Below are positions 26,688 to 36,385 of a stretch of DNA of 64,000 bases, in pieces. The notes under the pieces are model-generated. The model was not told the origin of the DNA. It saw only the letters and a program-made list of their open reading frames with translations, and did no database searches. The position numbers and the translations under genes are program-made. Each line of letters starts with the position of its first letter. Position 1 is the first letter of the stretch. Origin of the DNA: Sphingomonas sp. (GTDB taxonomy: Bacteria > Pseudomonadota > Alphaproteobacteria > Sphingomonadales > Sphingomonadaceae); NCBI GenBank assembly GCA_003248865.1, contig QFPK01000001.1, positions 62,001-126,000 on the forward strand. Reading direction: 5' to 3'.

Positions 26688-27568
26688 GCCGCTCCTCCCA
26701 CCAGCAACGCCCGAAGCTCCGCATCCCGCTCCCGCGGCGGCGCCACACCGAAGAAATATTCGAACGCCTTTGCGGCCTGACCCACCAGCATCTCCAGCCC
26801 GTCGATGGTGCGCAACCCCAGCGCCCGGGCCTGCGCCAGAAAGGGTGTCTCCAGCGGTGCATAGACCATGTCGAACACGATCGTGTCGGGATAGTAAGCG
26901 GACAAATCCACCGGAACCGGGTTCTCCCCCCCCATCCCCATGCTCGTCGCGTTGATCAGGATATGGCTGTAGCGCTGCTGCACCTGCCCATCGTTCGGCC
27001 CCTCCTTGGGATTGCGGATGGGCCCCAGCGCATCCAGTGGATTGCCGGTTCCAAACGGCGCCCCGGCCAGCTCCGCCAGCGCATCGGCCCGCGCGGGCGA
27101 GCGGTTGAAGATGTCGAAATCCCCATAACCCGCCTCCACCGCCCCCAGCACTGCCGCCCGGGCCGCCCCCCCCGCCCCGATGATCTGCACATAAGTCGCC
27201 ACATGGTTCGGATAATCCCCGATCCGGTGCCGCCGCAAAGGCTCGGCCACGCCGGAAACATCCGTATTGTACCCCAGCAATTCGCCGTCCGCCGTCCGCA
27301 CCACCGTATTCACCGCCTGCAGCTTTGCCGCCAGCGGATCCAGCCGGTCCAGAAACGGAATCACCGCCTCCTTATGCGGCATCGTCACATTGCAGCCGGC
27401 CCAGCCCGCCTCCGCCCGCCGCGCCGCGAAGAACGCCGCCAGCCCATCGGTTTTCACCAATGTCGCACGATAATCCCCAGCCAGCCCCAGCGCCGCCAAC
27501 CAGAAGCGATGGATCACAGGCGATTTCGATTGCGCGATCGGGTCCCCGATCACCTCGGCCCAGCTCAA
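26684..27568 (-). CDS. aroE: Shikimate dehydrogenase
   Basis: 294 residues. Shikimate-binding V-I-G-D-P-I-A-Q-S-K-S-P-V-I-H, catalytic Lys in V-T-M-P-H-K, N-T-D and the Rossmann I-I-G-A-G-G-A-A-R-A-A are present. NADPH-dependent step of aromatic amino acid synthesis. The start is TTG 27568, which overlaps the maf stop (TTGA). It is chosen because the family N-terminus begins at W-A-E-V-I-G and no nearer ATG exists. Confidence 0.92.
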   Translation of the reverse strand: MSWAEVIGDPIAQSKSPVIHRFWLAALGLAGDYRATLVKTDGLAAFFAARRAEAGWAGCNVTMPHKEAVIPFLDRLDPLAAKLQAVNTVVRTADGELLGYNTDVSGVAEPLRRHRIGDYPNHVATYVQIIGAGGAARAAVLGAVEAGYGDFDIFNRSPARADALAELAGAPFGTGNPLDALGPIRNPKEGPNDGQVQQRYSHILINATSMGMGGENPVPVDLSAYYPDTIVFDMVYAPLETPFLAQARALGLRTIDGLEMLVGQAAKAFEYFFGVAPPRERDAELRALLVGGAA

Positions 27569-28152
27569 ATGCCCATCTCCCCGGCTTCCCGCAGCCACCC
27601 CAGCACCGCCAGCAACGGCAGCCCCCGCACCACGAACTGATCCCCCTCGATCCGCGTGAACAGCTGCGCCCCCAGCCCCTCCACATGATAACCGCCCACG
27701 CTGGACAGCACCTCGTCGCCACAGGCCGCCACATAAGCCTCCAGCCAGTCCTCGCTGAAGTCCCGCACGCTCAGCGTCGCCACCTCCACATGCCGCCACA
27801 AGGGCTGCCCATCCCGCGCCACCACCGCCGCACTCACCAGCCGATGCGCCCGCCCCCGCAACAACCGCAGCTGCGCCCGCAACCCGTCCAGAGACCCGGG
27901 CTTCTCCAGCCAAAACCCCCGCTCCAGCTCCAGCATGGAATCGCTGCCCAGCACAGCCACCCCACGCCGCGACAGGCTCACCTTCACCGCCTTCAATTCC
28001 GCCAGCCGGTCCGCCACATCCCTGACAGGCCGTCCCCGCATCGCCTCCGTCACCCCTTCCTCGTCAATCCGCGCAGGCACGGCTTCGAACGATACACCGG
28101 CGGCGGTGAGCATGGCGCGGCGGGAGGCGCTTTCGCTGGCGAGAATGATCAA
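27565..28152 (-). CDS. maf: Maf-family nucleotide pyrophosphatase
   Basis: 195 residues. I-L-A-S-E-S-A-S-R-R-A-M-L (substrate loop), G-S-D-S-M and the late S-V-G-G-Y fit Maf/HAM1-like pyrophosphatases that clear modified nucleotides. TTG 28152 is the natural start. An upstream ATG at 28194 lies inside repeat R6, and its extra 14 residues would come from repeat sequence. The GGAGG serving this TTG (9 bases upstream) is the edge of the repeat. Confidence 0.88.
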   Translation of the reverse strand: MIILASESASRRAMLTAAGVSFEAVPARIDEEGVTEAMRGRPVRDVADRLAELKAVKVSLSRRGVAVLGSDSMLELERGFWLEKPGSLDGLRAQLRLLRGRAHRLVSAAVVARDGQPLWRHVEVATLSVRDFSEDWLEAYVAACGDEVLSSVGGYHVEGLGAQLFTRIEGDQFVVRGLPLLAVLGWLREAGEMGI

Positions 28153-28160
28153 GAGAAAAG

Positions 28161-28369
28161 GCCTCCGGCGGGCAGGGAAATGATTTCCCTGCACCCTCGA
28201 TGTTGGCGTTGTGTGCCCAGACCCGAAATTGCGCGTGAAACACTGTTTGATTGCCTGCGGCGCTGGGACCAGCCAGCGCCGCAGGCAATAAATGCTCTCG
28301 TCAGCGCAACCTCTACGATCACCCTACGAATGTGGGTGCAGGGAGCACGGCTCCCTGCCCGCCGGAGGC
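28161..28369 (+). repeat. Composite palindromic element, copy R6 (full, symmetric ends)
   Basis: Between maf and ppsR. Both ends carry the GCCTCCGGCGGGCAGGGA type terminus. Hairpins CAGGGAAAT/ATTTCCCTG and CAGGGAGC/GCTCCCTG, perfect central stem TTGCCTGCGGCGC/GCGCCGCAGGCAA with a 12-base loop. The ppsR stop is 24 bases away. On the minus strand its edge gives maf a GGAGG. Confidence 0.85.
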
Positions 28370-28392
28370 AAAAAGCCTCTCCGCCCACTGCA

Positions 28393-29211
28393 TCACCCAA
28401 CCTCACGCCGCATCCCCAGCATGTTCATCAGCTCGGCCGCCGTCTCCTCGATGCTTCGCCGCGTCACGTCGATCACCGGCCAGCCCCGATCTGCGAACAT
28501 GCGCCGCGCCACATTCAGTTCCTCGGCCACCGCATCCGGGTCGGCATAGCGCGCCGAGATTCCCGCGGTATCCTGCCCCAAGATCCGCGCCCGCCGAACC
28601 TGCATCAGCCGTTCGGGCGCCACAGTCAGCCCCACGATCAGCGGCCGCTTCAGCTCGAATAGCTCAGGCGGGATGGGCCGGTTCGGCACCAGCGGGATAT
28701 TCGCCACCTTGTAGCCGCGCTGCGCCAGATAGACGGAGGTCGGCGTCTTGGAACTCCGGGAAACTCCGGCCAGCACCAGATCGGCTTCTTCCCATTCGTG
28801 GGGCAGCAGGCCGTCGTCATGGTCCATGGTCCAATGGATGGCTTCGATGCGCCCGAAATAGGCTTCGTCCATGCGGTGCTGCCCGCCGGGCCGGCTTTCG
28901 GCGCGGGTCCCCAGCATGCGCTCCAGCCCCTCGATCACCGGGTCCATCACCGCGATCACCGGCAGGCCAAGGGCGGCGCAACGGGTTTCCAGCCGCGCCC
29001 GCACATTGCGCGCCACCATAGTGTACAGCACCAGCCCCGGCGTCTTCGCCACTTCGTCCAGAACCCGGTCCAGATGCCCTTCAGACCTCACCATGGGCCA
29101 GTAATGCTTCACCGCATCCACGTCGGCGAACTGCGCCAGCCCGGCCTTCACCAAGCTCTCCAGCGTCTCACCGGTGGAATCCGACAGCAGGTGCAGGTGC
29201 AGTCTTGTCAC
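28393..29211 (-). CDS. ppsR: PEP synthase regulatory protein (kinase/pyrophosphorylase)
   Basis: 272 residues. Bifunctional ADP-dependent kinase and Pi-dependent phosphorylase of the DUF299 family: L-L-S-D-S-T-G-E-T near the start, G-V-S-R-S-S-K-T-P-T-S (P-loop) and N-x-P-L-V-P. It controls PEP synthase or pyruvate phosphate dikinase. GTG 29211 is preferred (GAGG 6-9 bases upstream); a TTG at 29253 would place the start inside a DnaA-box-like site. Divergent from hemE across the probable origin. Confidence 0.9.
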   Translation of the reverse strand: MTRLHLHLLSDSTGETLESLVKAGLAQFADVDAVKHYWPMVRSEGHLDRVLDEVAKTPGLVLYTMVARNVRARLETRCAALGLPVIAVMDPVIEGLERMLGTRAESRPGGQHRMDEAYFGRIEAIHWTMDHDDGLLPHEWEEADLVLAGVSRSSKTPTSVYLAQRGYKVANIPLVPNRPIPPELFELKRPLIVGLTVAPERLMQVRRARILGQDTAGISARYADPDAVAEELNVARRMFADRGWPVIDVTRRSIEETAAELMNMLGMRREVG

Positions 29212-29594
29212 ATTCGCCTCATGCTTTCCCCCTGCCCCACTGCCTGTGGACAATCCACCGGAAAAGCCCTGCGAATCTGGGCAGGAATCGATGAATTCTC
29301 ACGTCCGGGGCCGTCAACCTGAATCCCCGCCACCGCCATCAGACCGGTTCAGGCCCGGTTATCCGCTTGTGGAAAGCTCATCCGCCACTGTCCACAGCCG
29401 CCGAACAACCCCGAATCCCTGAATTGATCGAGCCGTTTGCCGATACCCCGTCCTGTGGAATGCCTTGTGGACAAGATTCCATCCCCATGATTCACCGCAC
29501 CACTTCTGAAACAATCGAGTCATCAAAGAGTCTTTGAATTGAAGGGGACCGGCCCGGTTTGCGCGAGCCCGCGCCCCCCGATACAGACCAGCCG
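29212..29594. other. oriC: Probable chromosome replication origin (oriC)
   Basis: 383-base non-coding gap between divergent ppsR and hemE, the place where the origin lies in Caulobacter and Rickettsia. DnaA-box-like 9-mers: TTGTCCACA on the minus strand at 29245-29253 and 29466-29474 (8 of 9 to TTATCCACA), and weaker ones at 29359-29367, 29368-29376, 29388-29396 and 29454-29462. Eight GANTC sites (the CcrM methylation target) lie at 29273, 29285, 29321, 29413, 29475, 29489, 29517 and 29528. The parAB/parS cluster is about 15 kb away. No TTAA-N7-TTAA CtrA site was seen. Confidence 0.7.
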
Positions 29595-30620
29595 ATGAGT
29601 TCCACCAAACCCCGCGCCCTGTCCGTCCTCCAGGGTGAAACCCTGACACCCCCACCCGTCTGGCTGATGCGGCAGGCAGGCCGCTACCTGCCCGAATATC
29701 GCGAACTGCGCGCCGAAAAGGGCAGCTTCCTCGCGCTCTGCTACGACAGCGACGCAGCCGCCGAAATCACCCTGCAACCCATCCGCCGCTTCGGCTTCGA
29801 TGTCGCCATCCTCTTCTCGGATATCCTCATCGTCCCCCACGCCATCGGCCAGCAGCTCAGTTTTGTGGAGGGCGAAGGTCCCCGCCTCGCGCCGCCGCTC
29901 TCCTCAGCCGCACTCGAAAGCCTGGAACCCGCGCGCCACCATTATCTCCCTATCTGGGAAACCGTCCGCAAGGTCCGCACCCAACTTGCGCCGGACAAGG
30001 CGCTGTTCGGCTTCGCCGGCTCGCCCTACACCGTCGCCACCTACATGGTGGCCGGCCAAGGCTCGAAGGATCAGGCCGACGCCCGCCTGCTGGCCTATGC
30101 GGACCCGGCCCGCTTCCAGGCCCTGATCGACCGCATCGCCTCGGAAACGCTCCACTATCTCTCGGGTCAGGTCGACGCAGGCGCCGACGCCCTCATGCTG
30201 TTCGACAGCTGGTCCGGCAGCCTCGCGCCTGCCGAATTCGAACGCTGGGTCGTCGCCCCCACCGCATGGCTGGTCGATCAGCTCCGCAGCCACCACCCCC
30301 ACATCCCCATCATCGGCTTCCCGCGCGGCGCCCACGAAAAAGCCCCCGCCTACGCCCGCGAAACCGGCGTCTCAGCCCTTGCGTTGGATGAATCCACAGA
30401 CCTGGGCTTCATCCTCGCCAACACGCCGGAAACGCTCCCCCTGCAAGGCAACATAGACCCTCTTGCCCTGAAGGCAGGCGGCCAGCCCCTGTCCCGAGCG
30501 CTCAGCCAATGCCTTGAAGCCATGGCCGGCCGCCCCCACATCCTCAACCTGGGGCACGGCATCGACCGCTTCACCCCCATCGCTCATGTCGAACAATTGC
30601 TCGCCGAGCTGAGGGGTTAA
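29595..30620 (+). CDS. hemE: Uroporphyrinogen decarboxylase
   Basis: 341 residues. Opening P-P-V-W-L-M-R-Q-A-G-R-Y-L-P-E-Y-R is the family signature, with F-S-D-I-L and G-F-P-R-G later. Decarboxylates uroporphyrinogen III to coproporphyrinogen III in haem synthesis. Start 29595 gives the normal length. Flanked by the candidate origin upstream and hemJ downstream. Confidence 0.95.
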   Translation: MSSTKPRALSVLQGETLTPPPVWLMRQAGRYLPEYRELRAEKGSFLALCYDSDAAAEITLQPIRRFGFDVAILFSDILIVPHAIGQQLSFVEGEGPRLAPPLSSAALESLEPARHHYLPIWETVRKVRTQLAPDKALFGFAGSPYTVATYMVAGQGSKDQADARLLAYADPARFQALIDRIASETLHYLSGQVDAGADALMLFDSWSGSLAPAEFERWVVAPTAWLVDQLRSHHPHIPIIGFPRGAHEKAPAYARETGVSALALDESTDLGFILANTPETLPLQGNIDPLALKAGGQPLSRALSQCLEAMAGRPHILNLGHGIDRFTPIAHVEQLLAELRG

Positions 30621-30632
30621 GCTTTTTCTTTT

Positions 30633-30903
30633 GCCTCCGGCGGGCAGGGAAATGATTTCCCTGCACCCTCAACATTGGCGTGGTGCTGCCACTCCTAGCC
30701 AGCGCGGGCGAAGAGATTCGATTGCCTGCGGCGCAAGGGAGTGTTCACGCCGGACAATATCCACATCGTCCCTATCGGCACAGCGAAAAGCGCCGCAGGC
30801 AATCAACCTCTCAATCCCCCAAACCCAATCAATCACATGCCAAAAACAAAAGTGGGTGCAGGGAAGTCACTTCCCTGCCGGGTTCCAAGGGCAGAGCCCT
30901 TGG
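30633..30903 (+). repeat. Composite palindromic element, copy R7 (full, enlarged central loop)
   Basis: Holds most of the 354-base gap between hemE and hemJ, starting 12 bases past the hemE stop. The central stem TTGCCTGCGGCGC/GCGCCGCAGGCAA encloses a loop of about 50 bases containing CCGGACAATATCCACATCG. Right end hairpin CAGGGAAGT/ACTTCCCTG and outer hairpin CCAAGGGC/GCCCTTGG. The loop is shared with copy R9. Confidence 0.85.
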
Positions 30904-30974
30904 CCTTCCTACAGATCAAGGCGAGACAATCGGGCCCACTTCCCACCCCAGCCCCCCACCGCTAGTCTTGCTGT

Positions 30975-31427
30975 ATGGACAATCTCATCGGCTGGCTCGG
31001 CCCTGCCTATATGCCGCTCAAGGCGTTGCATGTGATCGCGACCTTCTTCTGGATCGCGGGCCTGTTCATGCTGCCGCGTTATCTGGTGCATCAGGCGAGC
31101 GTCCCGGTGGGCTCTCCGGAAGATCTGAACTGGCGGGAGCGCACGATGCGCATCCGCCGCATCATCCTCGTCCCCAGCCTCATTGCGGTATGGGTGCTCG
31201 GTCTCGCGATCGCGGTCAGCTACGGCTTCGCCCAGGCTGGCTGGATACACGCCAAGATCACGCTCGCCCTGCTCCTCTCCGGCTATCAGGGCTGGATGAC
31301 CTCAATCGCCAAAAAGATGGCGCACGGCGAACGCCCGGTTTCCGAACGAACCCTTCGGCTGTGGAACGAAGTGCCGGCCCTGTTCACGATCCTGATGGTC
31401 GCGCTGGCCGTCCTGAAACCGTTCTGA
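30975..31427 (+). CDS. hemJ: Protoporphyrinogen IX oxidase HemJ
   Basis: 150 residues and four transmembrane helices. L-K-A-L-H-V-I-A-T-F-F-W-I-A-G-L-F-M-L-P-R is the HemJ/CopD-like opening with the haem-ligand histidine, and W-I-H-A-K / L-S-G-Y-Q-G-W follow. Performs the penultimate haem step in organisms lacking HemG/HemY, and its place next to hemE supports this. Confidence 0.9.
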   Translation: MDNLIGWLGPAYMPLKALHVIATFFWIAGLFMLPRYLVHQASVPVGSPEDLNWRERTMRIRRIILVPSLIAVWVLGLAIAVSYGFAQAGWIHAKITLALLLSGYQGWMTSIAKKMAHGERPVSERTLRLWNEVPALFTILMVALAVLKPF

Positions 31428-31457
31428 GGGCGGGTGCTCGGCCCAATCGGGCCTGTT

Positions 31458-31715
31458 TCACTTCCCGCTGATGATATTGGCGATCACGAACAGTATGGCG
31501 CAGTTTGCGATCAGCCCGGCCAGCAACAGGAACATGGTGGGGACGGAGCCGAGGCCGAGCATCGGAATCATGCCGCTCCAGGGCAGCGTCAGAACCGGTG
31601 CCAGCCAATCCGGCAACGGAGACCGGCTTCCCATTTCGGCGAACTGCATGGATCCGATGGCTGCGACCCCGGCAATCAGCCACAGCCAGCCCAATGTGCG
31701 CAATGTATCGATCAT
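31458..31715 (-). CDS. Small membrane protein, unknown function
   Basis: 85 residues with two predicted transmembrane helices (L-G-W-L-W-L-I-A-G-V-A-A-I and M-F-L-L-L-A-G-L-I-A-N-C-A-I-L-F-V-I). GAGAGG precedes ATG 31715. Convergent with hemJ (30 bases between stops). Not recognised. Confidence 0.65.
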   Translation of the reverse strand: MIDTLRTLGWLWLIAGVAAIGSMQFAEMGSRSPLPDWLAPVLTLPWSGMIPMLGLGSVPTMFLLLAGLIANCAILFVIANIISGK

Positions 31716-31975
31716 GGCGACCTCTCTTCCCCGATGCCGACTTTCCTCCTCGGCAACGACGATTTTGTAATTGTTAATCAAGGATAACCTATTTTTCGAC
31801 CGAATCCAACCATCACGACTTTACCCGATAATTCACTTGACCCCTCTGCCCTGCGGGCCTACCGCCGCGAAGGCGGGCCCCGTCCTGGTGTGCCCCTTTT
31901 TTCCGCCAGAGACTTGTTCACCGTTCCAACACGGTGCGGCCCGCTGGCCCGAAGACCAACTTTCGGAAAGCCTCC
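31716..31975. other. Intergenic region, probable rho promoter/leader
   Basis: 260 bases between divergent starts. The stretch 31755-31805 is clearly AT-rich (TTTTGTAATTGTTAATC) and is the best promoter candidate. No attenuator structure could be assigned by eye. Confidence 0.35.
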
Positions 31976-33232
<1,257 letters not shown>

Positions 33233-33253
33233 CCGTTTACGGCGATTGGTTCA

Positions 33254-33372
33254 GCAAGCCGGCTGCGATTAGCGCGACAGCGCTAACTCGCAGACTCGGC
33301 GGGAGGCCGGCCGGCTGAGCGGGCGATCTCTATCGCCCGCCAGTCCGACGAATCGCGGCTTTGCCGCGATCC
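33254..33372. repeat. Second palindromic repeat family, copy S1
   Basis: Begins near AAGCCGGCTGCGATTAG and continues through AGCGCTAA, GACTCGGCGG, GCCGGC and AGTCCGACGAA to two hairpins. About 120 bases, matched in order by copy S2 at 54961-55075. Placed 22 bases after the rho stop. Confidence 0.75.
33318..33369 (+). terminator. Tandem hairpins downstream of rho
   Basis: First hairpin GCGGGCGAT/ATCGCCCGC (33318-33339, 4-base loop), second ATCGCGGC/GCCGCGAT (33351-33369, 3-base loop). Both are perfect stems inside repeat copy S1 and probably end the rho transcript. Confidence 0.6.
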
Positions 33373-33493
33373 CTTCCTTTCTTCCTCCTCCCCCCAAACC
33401 CCCACGCAAACCTGCGACGTTGCGCCCCTAGACGCCAAACCCCACACCCGGCATTGTCCCGCGCGAAGCAGCCCGAAGTCTGGGGGAACAACA

Positions 33494-34390
33494 ATGCCGA
33501 GCACCCGCATCGCCGTCGCCACTTTTGCCACAATCGCCGTTTCGGCCCCGCTCAGCGCACAAATCGCGCAAACCCTGCCGTCCCGCCCCAGCGTGCCGAC
33601 GCGTCCCTCGCAACCCGCCCAGCCGCTGCCGGCGCCCGTCCCGCCCTCGGGACCCGGTCACAGCTGGGATCAGTCGCACAACCAGCCGCAATATTTCGCC
33701 GGCACCATCCGCTGCGAAAGCCAGAACCACCGCACCCGCACCTGCCGCGCCCGCACCCAGAACCGGGTCGAAATCGTGCAGGTGCATGGCGGCTCCTGCC
33801 AGCGCAACCGCAGCTTCTCCTATGATTCCAATGGAATCACCGTTTCAGACGGCTGCCGCGCCACCTTTGCCTACGGCTTCGGCAACGTCCGCCCCCGCGC
33901 AGACAGCGGCCCCAACGCCCTGCCCTGGCTGCTCGCCGGCGCCGGCGCCACCGCCGGTATAATTGCCATCGCCAACAGCGGCAGCAATGATCAGCCGCAG
34001 GAAGAAGCCCGCCCGGCCCCGGTGCAGCCGGCACCCCCGCCGCCGGCTCCCGCCCCCGAACCGAAGCCGGCGCCCAAGCCCGAACCCCAGCTGCCGCAGC
34101 CGCCCTTCCCGTCGCTGCCGCCAGCCAAGCTCGATGCCAACATCCAGCTTCTCACCCCGGATCAACAGCGCAGCATGCAACCCTGCCTGTTCGAAGCCGC
34201 CCGGCAGACCGGCGTGACCGGCGGCAGCCAGCTGCGCCTCGATTCCGTCGACGAGATCGTGCAAGGCAACGGCGGCTGGCGCTTCCGCTTCCGCGCCACC
34301 GGCACCTGGCCCAACGGCCAGCGCCAGTACAGCGCCTTCTGCCGCGCCACGCCGACGCAGGTGATCGAGTTTACCGTCTCCCGGCCGTGA
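33494..34390 (+). CDS. Exported DUF3011-domain protein
   Basis: 298 residues. Signal peptide (I-A-V-A-T-F-A-T-I-A-V-S-A-P-L-S-A), then a DUF3011 cysteine module (about 70-130: R-C-E-S...T-C-R-A-R...G-S-C...G-C-R-A-T-F), a Gly/Ala membrane-like stretch, a long Pro/Ala/Lys linker (about 175-210) and a C-terminal domain with two cysteines. Function unknown; probably periplasmic or surface-bound. Stands alone. Confidence 0.8.
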   Translation: MPSTRIAVATFATIAVSAPLSAQIAQTLPSRPSVPTRPSQPAQPLPAPVPPSGPGHSWDQSHNQPQYFAGTIRCESQNHRTRTCRARTQNRVEIVQVHGGSCQRNRSFSYDSNGITVSDGCRATFAYGFGNVRPRADSGPNALPWLLAGAGATAGIIAIANSGSNDQPQEEARPAPVQPAPPPPAPAPEPKPAPKPEPQLPQPPFPSLPPAKLDANIQLLTPDQQRSMQPCLFEAARQTGVTGGSQLRLDSVDEIVQGNGGWRFRFRATGTWPNGQRQYSAFCRATPTQVIEFTVSRP

Positions 34391-34401
34391 TGCTGTTGGG
34401 G

Positions 34402-34629
34402 TTGAGGGGGCTCTGCCCCCTCAAACTCCCCCGGCAGGGAGATGATCTCCCTGCACCCACATTCCCATGCCACTCGGTTAGGTTGTGCTGACGAAAGAGT
34501 TGACTGCCTGCGGCGCCAGCAAGCTCCCGCGCCGCAAGCAATAAACGATGTCACGCGCGCGACTTCAGGGTGAGAGCCCAACGCGAATATCGAGGGTGCA
34601 GGGAAATCATTTCCCTGCCCGCGCGGCGC
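34402..34629 (-). repeat. Composite palindromic element, copy R8 (full, inverted)
   Basis: Fills most of the 300-base gap 34391-34690, 11 bases after the DUF3011 gene stop. Outer hairpin TTGAGGGGGC/GCCCCCTCAA, end hairpin CAGGGAGAT/ATCTCCCTG, central stem with one mismatch (GCGCCGCAAGCAA), end hairpin CAGGGAAAT/ATTTCCCTG. Confidence 0.85.
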
Positions 34630-34690
34630 GCAAAAAACCTCCCACTCTGCCACCTTGAATCCCCCCGTCCACAGGTGCAGGTTCCGCGCC

Positions 34691-36085
34691 ATGCGCACCC
34701 TGCCCCTGATCGCGGCCCTTGCCGCTTCCGCCGCCACCCCCGCTCTTGCCGCAGACGCCACGGAACCGGCCTTCCGCGCGCTTTACAAGGAGCTGGTGGA
34801 GACAAACACGGTGGTGAACGTGGGCAGCTGCACCAAGGCAGCCGGCCAGATCGCCGCGCGCATGAAGGCGGCCGGCTACACAGACGATCAGTTGACCCTG
34901 TTCTCCGTTCCGGAACATCCGGAAGACGGAGGCCTCGTCGCCATCCTTCCGGGTTCGGACAAGAAGGCGAAGCCGATCCTGCTGCTGGCCCATATCGACG
35001 TCGTCGAAGCCAAGCGCGAGGACTGGCAGCAGGATCCGTTCACCCTGATCGAGAAGGACGGCTTCTTCACCGCGCGCGGCGTGTCCGACGACAAGGCGAT
35101 GGCCGCCATCTTCGCGGACAGCATGATCCGCCTGAAGCAGTCCGGCCCGAAGCTGAAGCGCACGGTGAAGCTTGCGCTCACCTGCGGCGAGGAAACCTCG
35201 GGCGCCTTCAACGGCGCGGAATGGCTGGCTAACAACCGCCGCGAGCTGATCGATGCGGAATTCGTGATGAACGAAGGCGGCGGCGGCCGACTCAAGCCCG
35301 ATGGCACGCCCGAATTGCTGGCGCTTCAGGTGGGCGAGAAACATTATCAGGATTTCGAAGTCACCGCCACCAATCCCGGCGGCCACAGCAGCCGCCCGGT
35401 GCCGGAAAACGCCATCTATGATCTCGCTGCCGCGCTGAAGGCGATCGAGGCGCACAAATTCCCCGTTCGGCTGAACGACACCACCCGCGCCTTCTTCACG
35501 GCAGTCGCCCCCACCCAGCCCGCACCCGTCGCCGCCGCGATGACGGCGATCGTGAAAGACCCGACAGACGCGGCCGCCGCCGCGCTTCTCTCCAGGGATG
35601 CCACGGTCAACGCGACGCTGCGCACCACCTGCGTGGCCACCCAGGTCAACGCCGGCCACGCTCAGAACGCGCTTCCCCAACGTGCGGTCGCGAACGTGAA
35701 CTGCCGCATCATCCCCGGCGAAACGGTCGAAACCACGCTCGCCGCGCTGCAAACCGCCGTCAACAATCCGGCAGTGAAGGTCGCGCCGAAACTCACCCGC
35801 AACAAGATCGCACAACAGCCGCCGCTCACGGCCGCCATCGTGGAGCCGGCAAAGGCGCTGGCGAAGAAGCACTTCCCCGGCGTGCCCCTGCTCCCCATCA
35901 TGGTCACCGGCGCAACCGACGGCCCCTTCTTCTCCGCAGTCGGCATGCCGGTCTACGGCGTCCCGGGCATCCTTTACGAAGCCGACGGCGGCGGCATCCA
36001 CGGCCTCAACGAACGGATCCGCGTCTCATCGCTGATGAACGGCCGCGCCTATCTGCACGACCTGATCATCGCTTACGCGAAGTGA
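34691..36085 (+). CDS. M20-family metallopeptidase, exported
   Basis: 464 residues with a signal peptide (M-R-T-L-P-L-I-A-A-L-A-A-S-A-A-T-P-A-L-A-A). Zinc ligands in L-L-A-H-I-D-V-V-E, G-V-S-D-D-K-A-M, C-G-E-E-T-S (catalytic Glu) and late G-L-N-E. Splits peptides or removes acyl groups outside the cytoplasm. First of a run of exported peptidases reaching 41.7 kb. Confidence 0.92.
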   Translation: MRTLPLIAALAASAATPALAADATEPAFRALYKELVETNTVVNVGSCTKAAGQIAARMKAAGYTDDQLTLFSVPEHPEDGGLVAILPGSDKKAKPILLLAHIDVVEAKREDWQQDPFTLIEKDGFFTARGVSDDKAMAAIFADSMIRLKQSGPKLKRTVKLALTCGEETSGAFNGAEWLANNRRELIDAEFVMNEGGGGRLKPDGTPELLALQVGEKHYQDFEVTATNPGGHSSRPVPENAIYDLAAALKAIEAHKFPVRLNDTTRAFFTAVAPTQPAPVAAAMTAIVKDPTDAAAAALLSRDATVNATLRTTCVATQVNAGHAQNALPQRAVANVNCRIIPGETVETTLAALQTAVNNPAVKVAPKLTRNKIAQQPPLTAAIVEPAKALAKKHFPGVPLLPIMVTGATDGPFFSAVGMPVYGVPGILYEADGGGIHGLNERIRVSSLMNGRAYLHDLIIAYAK

Positions 36086-36112
36086 GCGGTTGAAGGGGGA
36101 AGGGGGGTTTTT

Positions 36113-36379
36113 GCCTCCGGCGGGCAGGGAAATGATTTCCCTGCACCCTCAACATTAGCGTTGCGCGTCACCCACAAGACTTTGCGCGTGAAGAGATTCG
36201 ATTGCCTGCGGCGCACAGGAGTGTCCACACCGGACAATATCCACATTGTCCCCACCGGCACACCGAAAGGCGCCGCAGGCAATCAACCTCTCAATCCCCC
36301 AAACCCCGTCGCTCACCCCCCAACAAAGTGGGTGCAGGGAAGTCACTTCCCTGCCGGGTTCCAAGGGCAGAGCCCTTGG
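36113..36379 (+). repeat. Composite palindromic element, copy R9 (full, enlarged central loop)
   Basis: Occupies the 300-base gap between convergent M20 and TetR genes (27 bases from one stop, 6 from the other). Same enlarged loop as R7, including CCGGACAATATCCACATTG, and the same right hairpin CAGGGAAGT/ACTTCCCTG and outer hairpin CCAAGGGC/GCCCTTGG. Confidence 0.85.
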
Positions 36380-36385
36380 CCTCCT

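Noticed and set aside
29253..29253. TTG at 29253 as the ppsR start
   Set aside because: It would place the start inside a DnaA-box-like site; GTG 29211 has a ribosome site and gives the normal family length.
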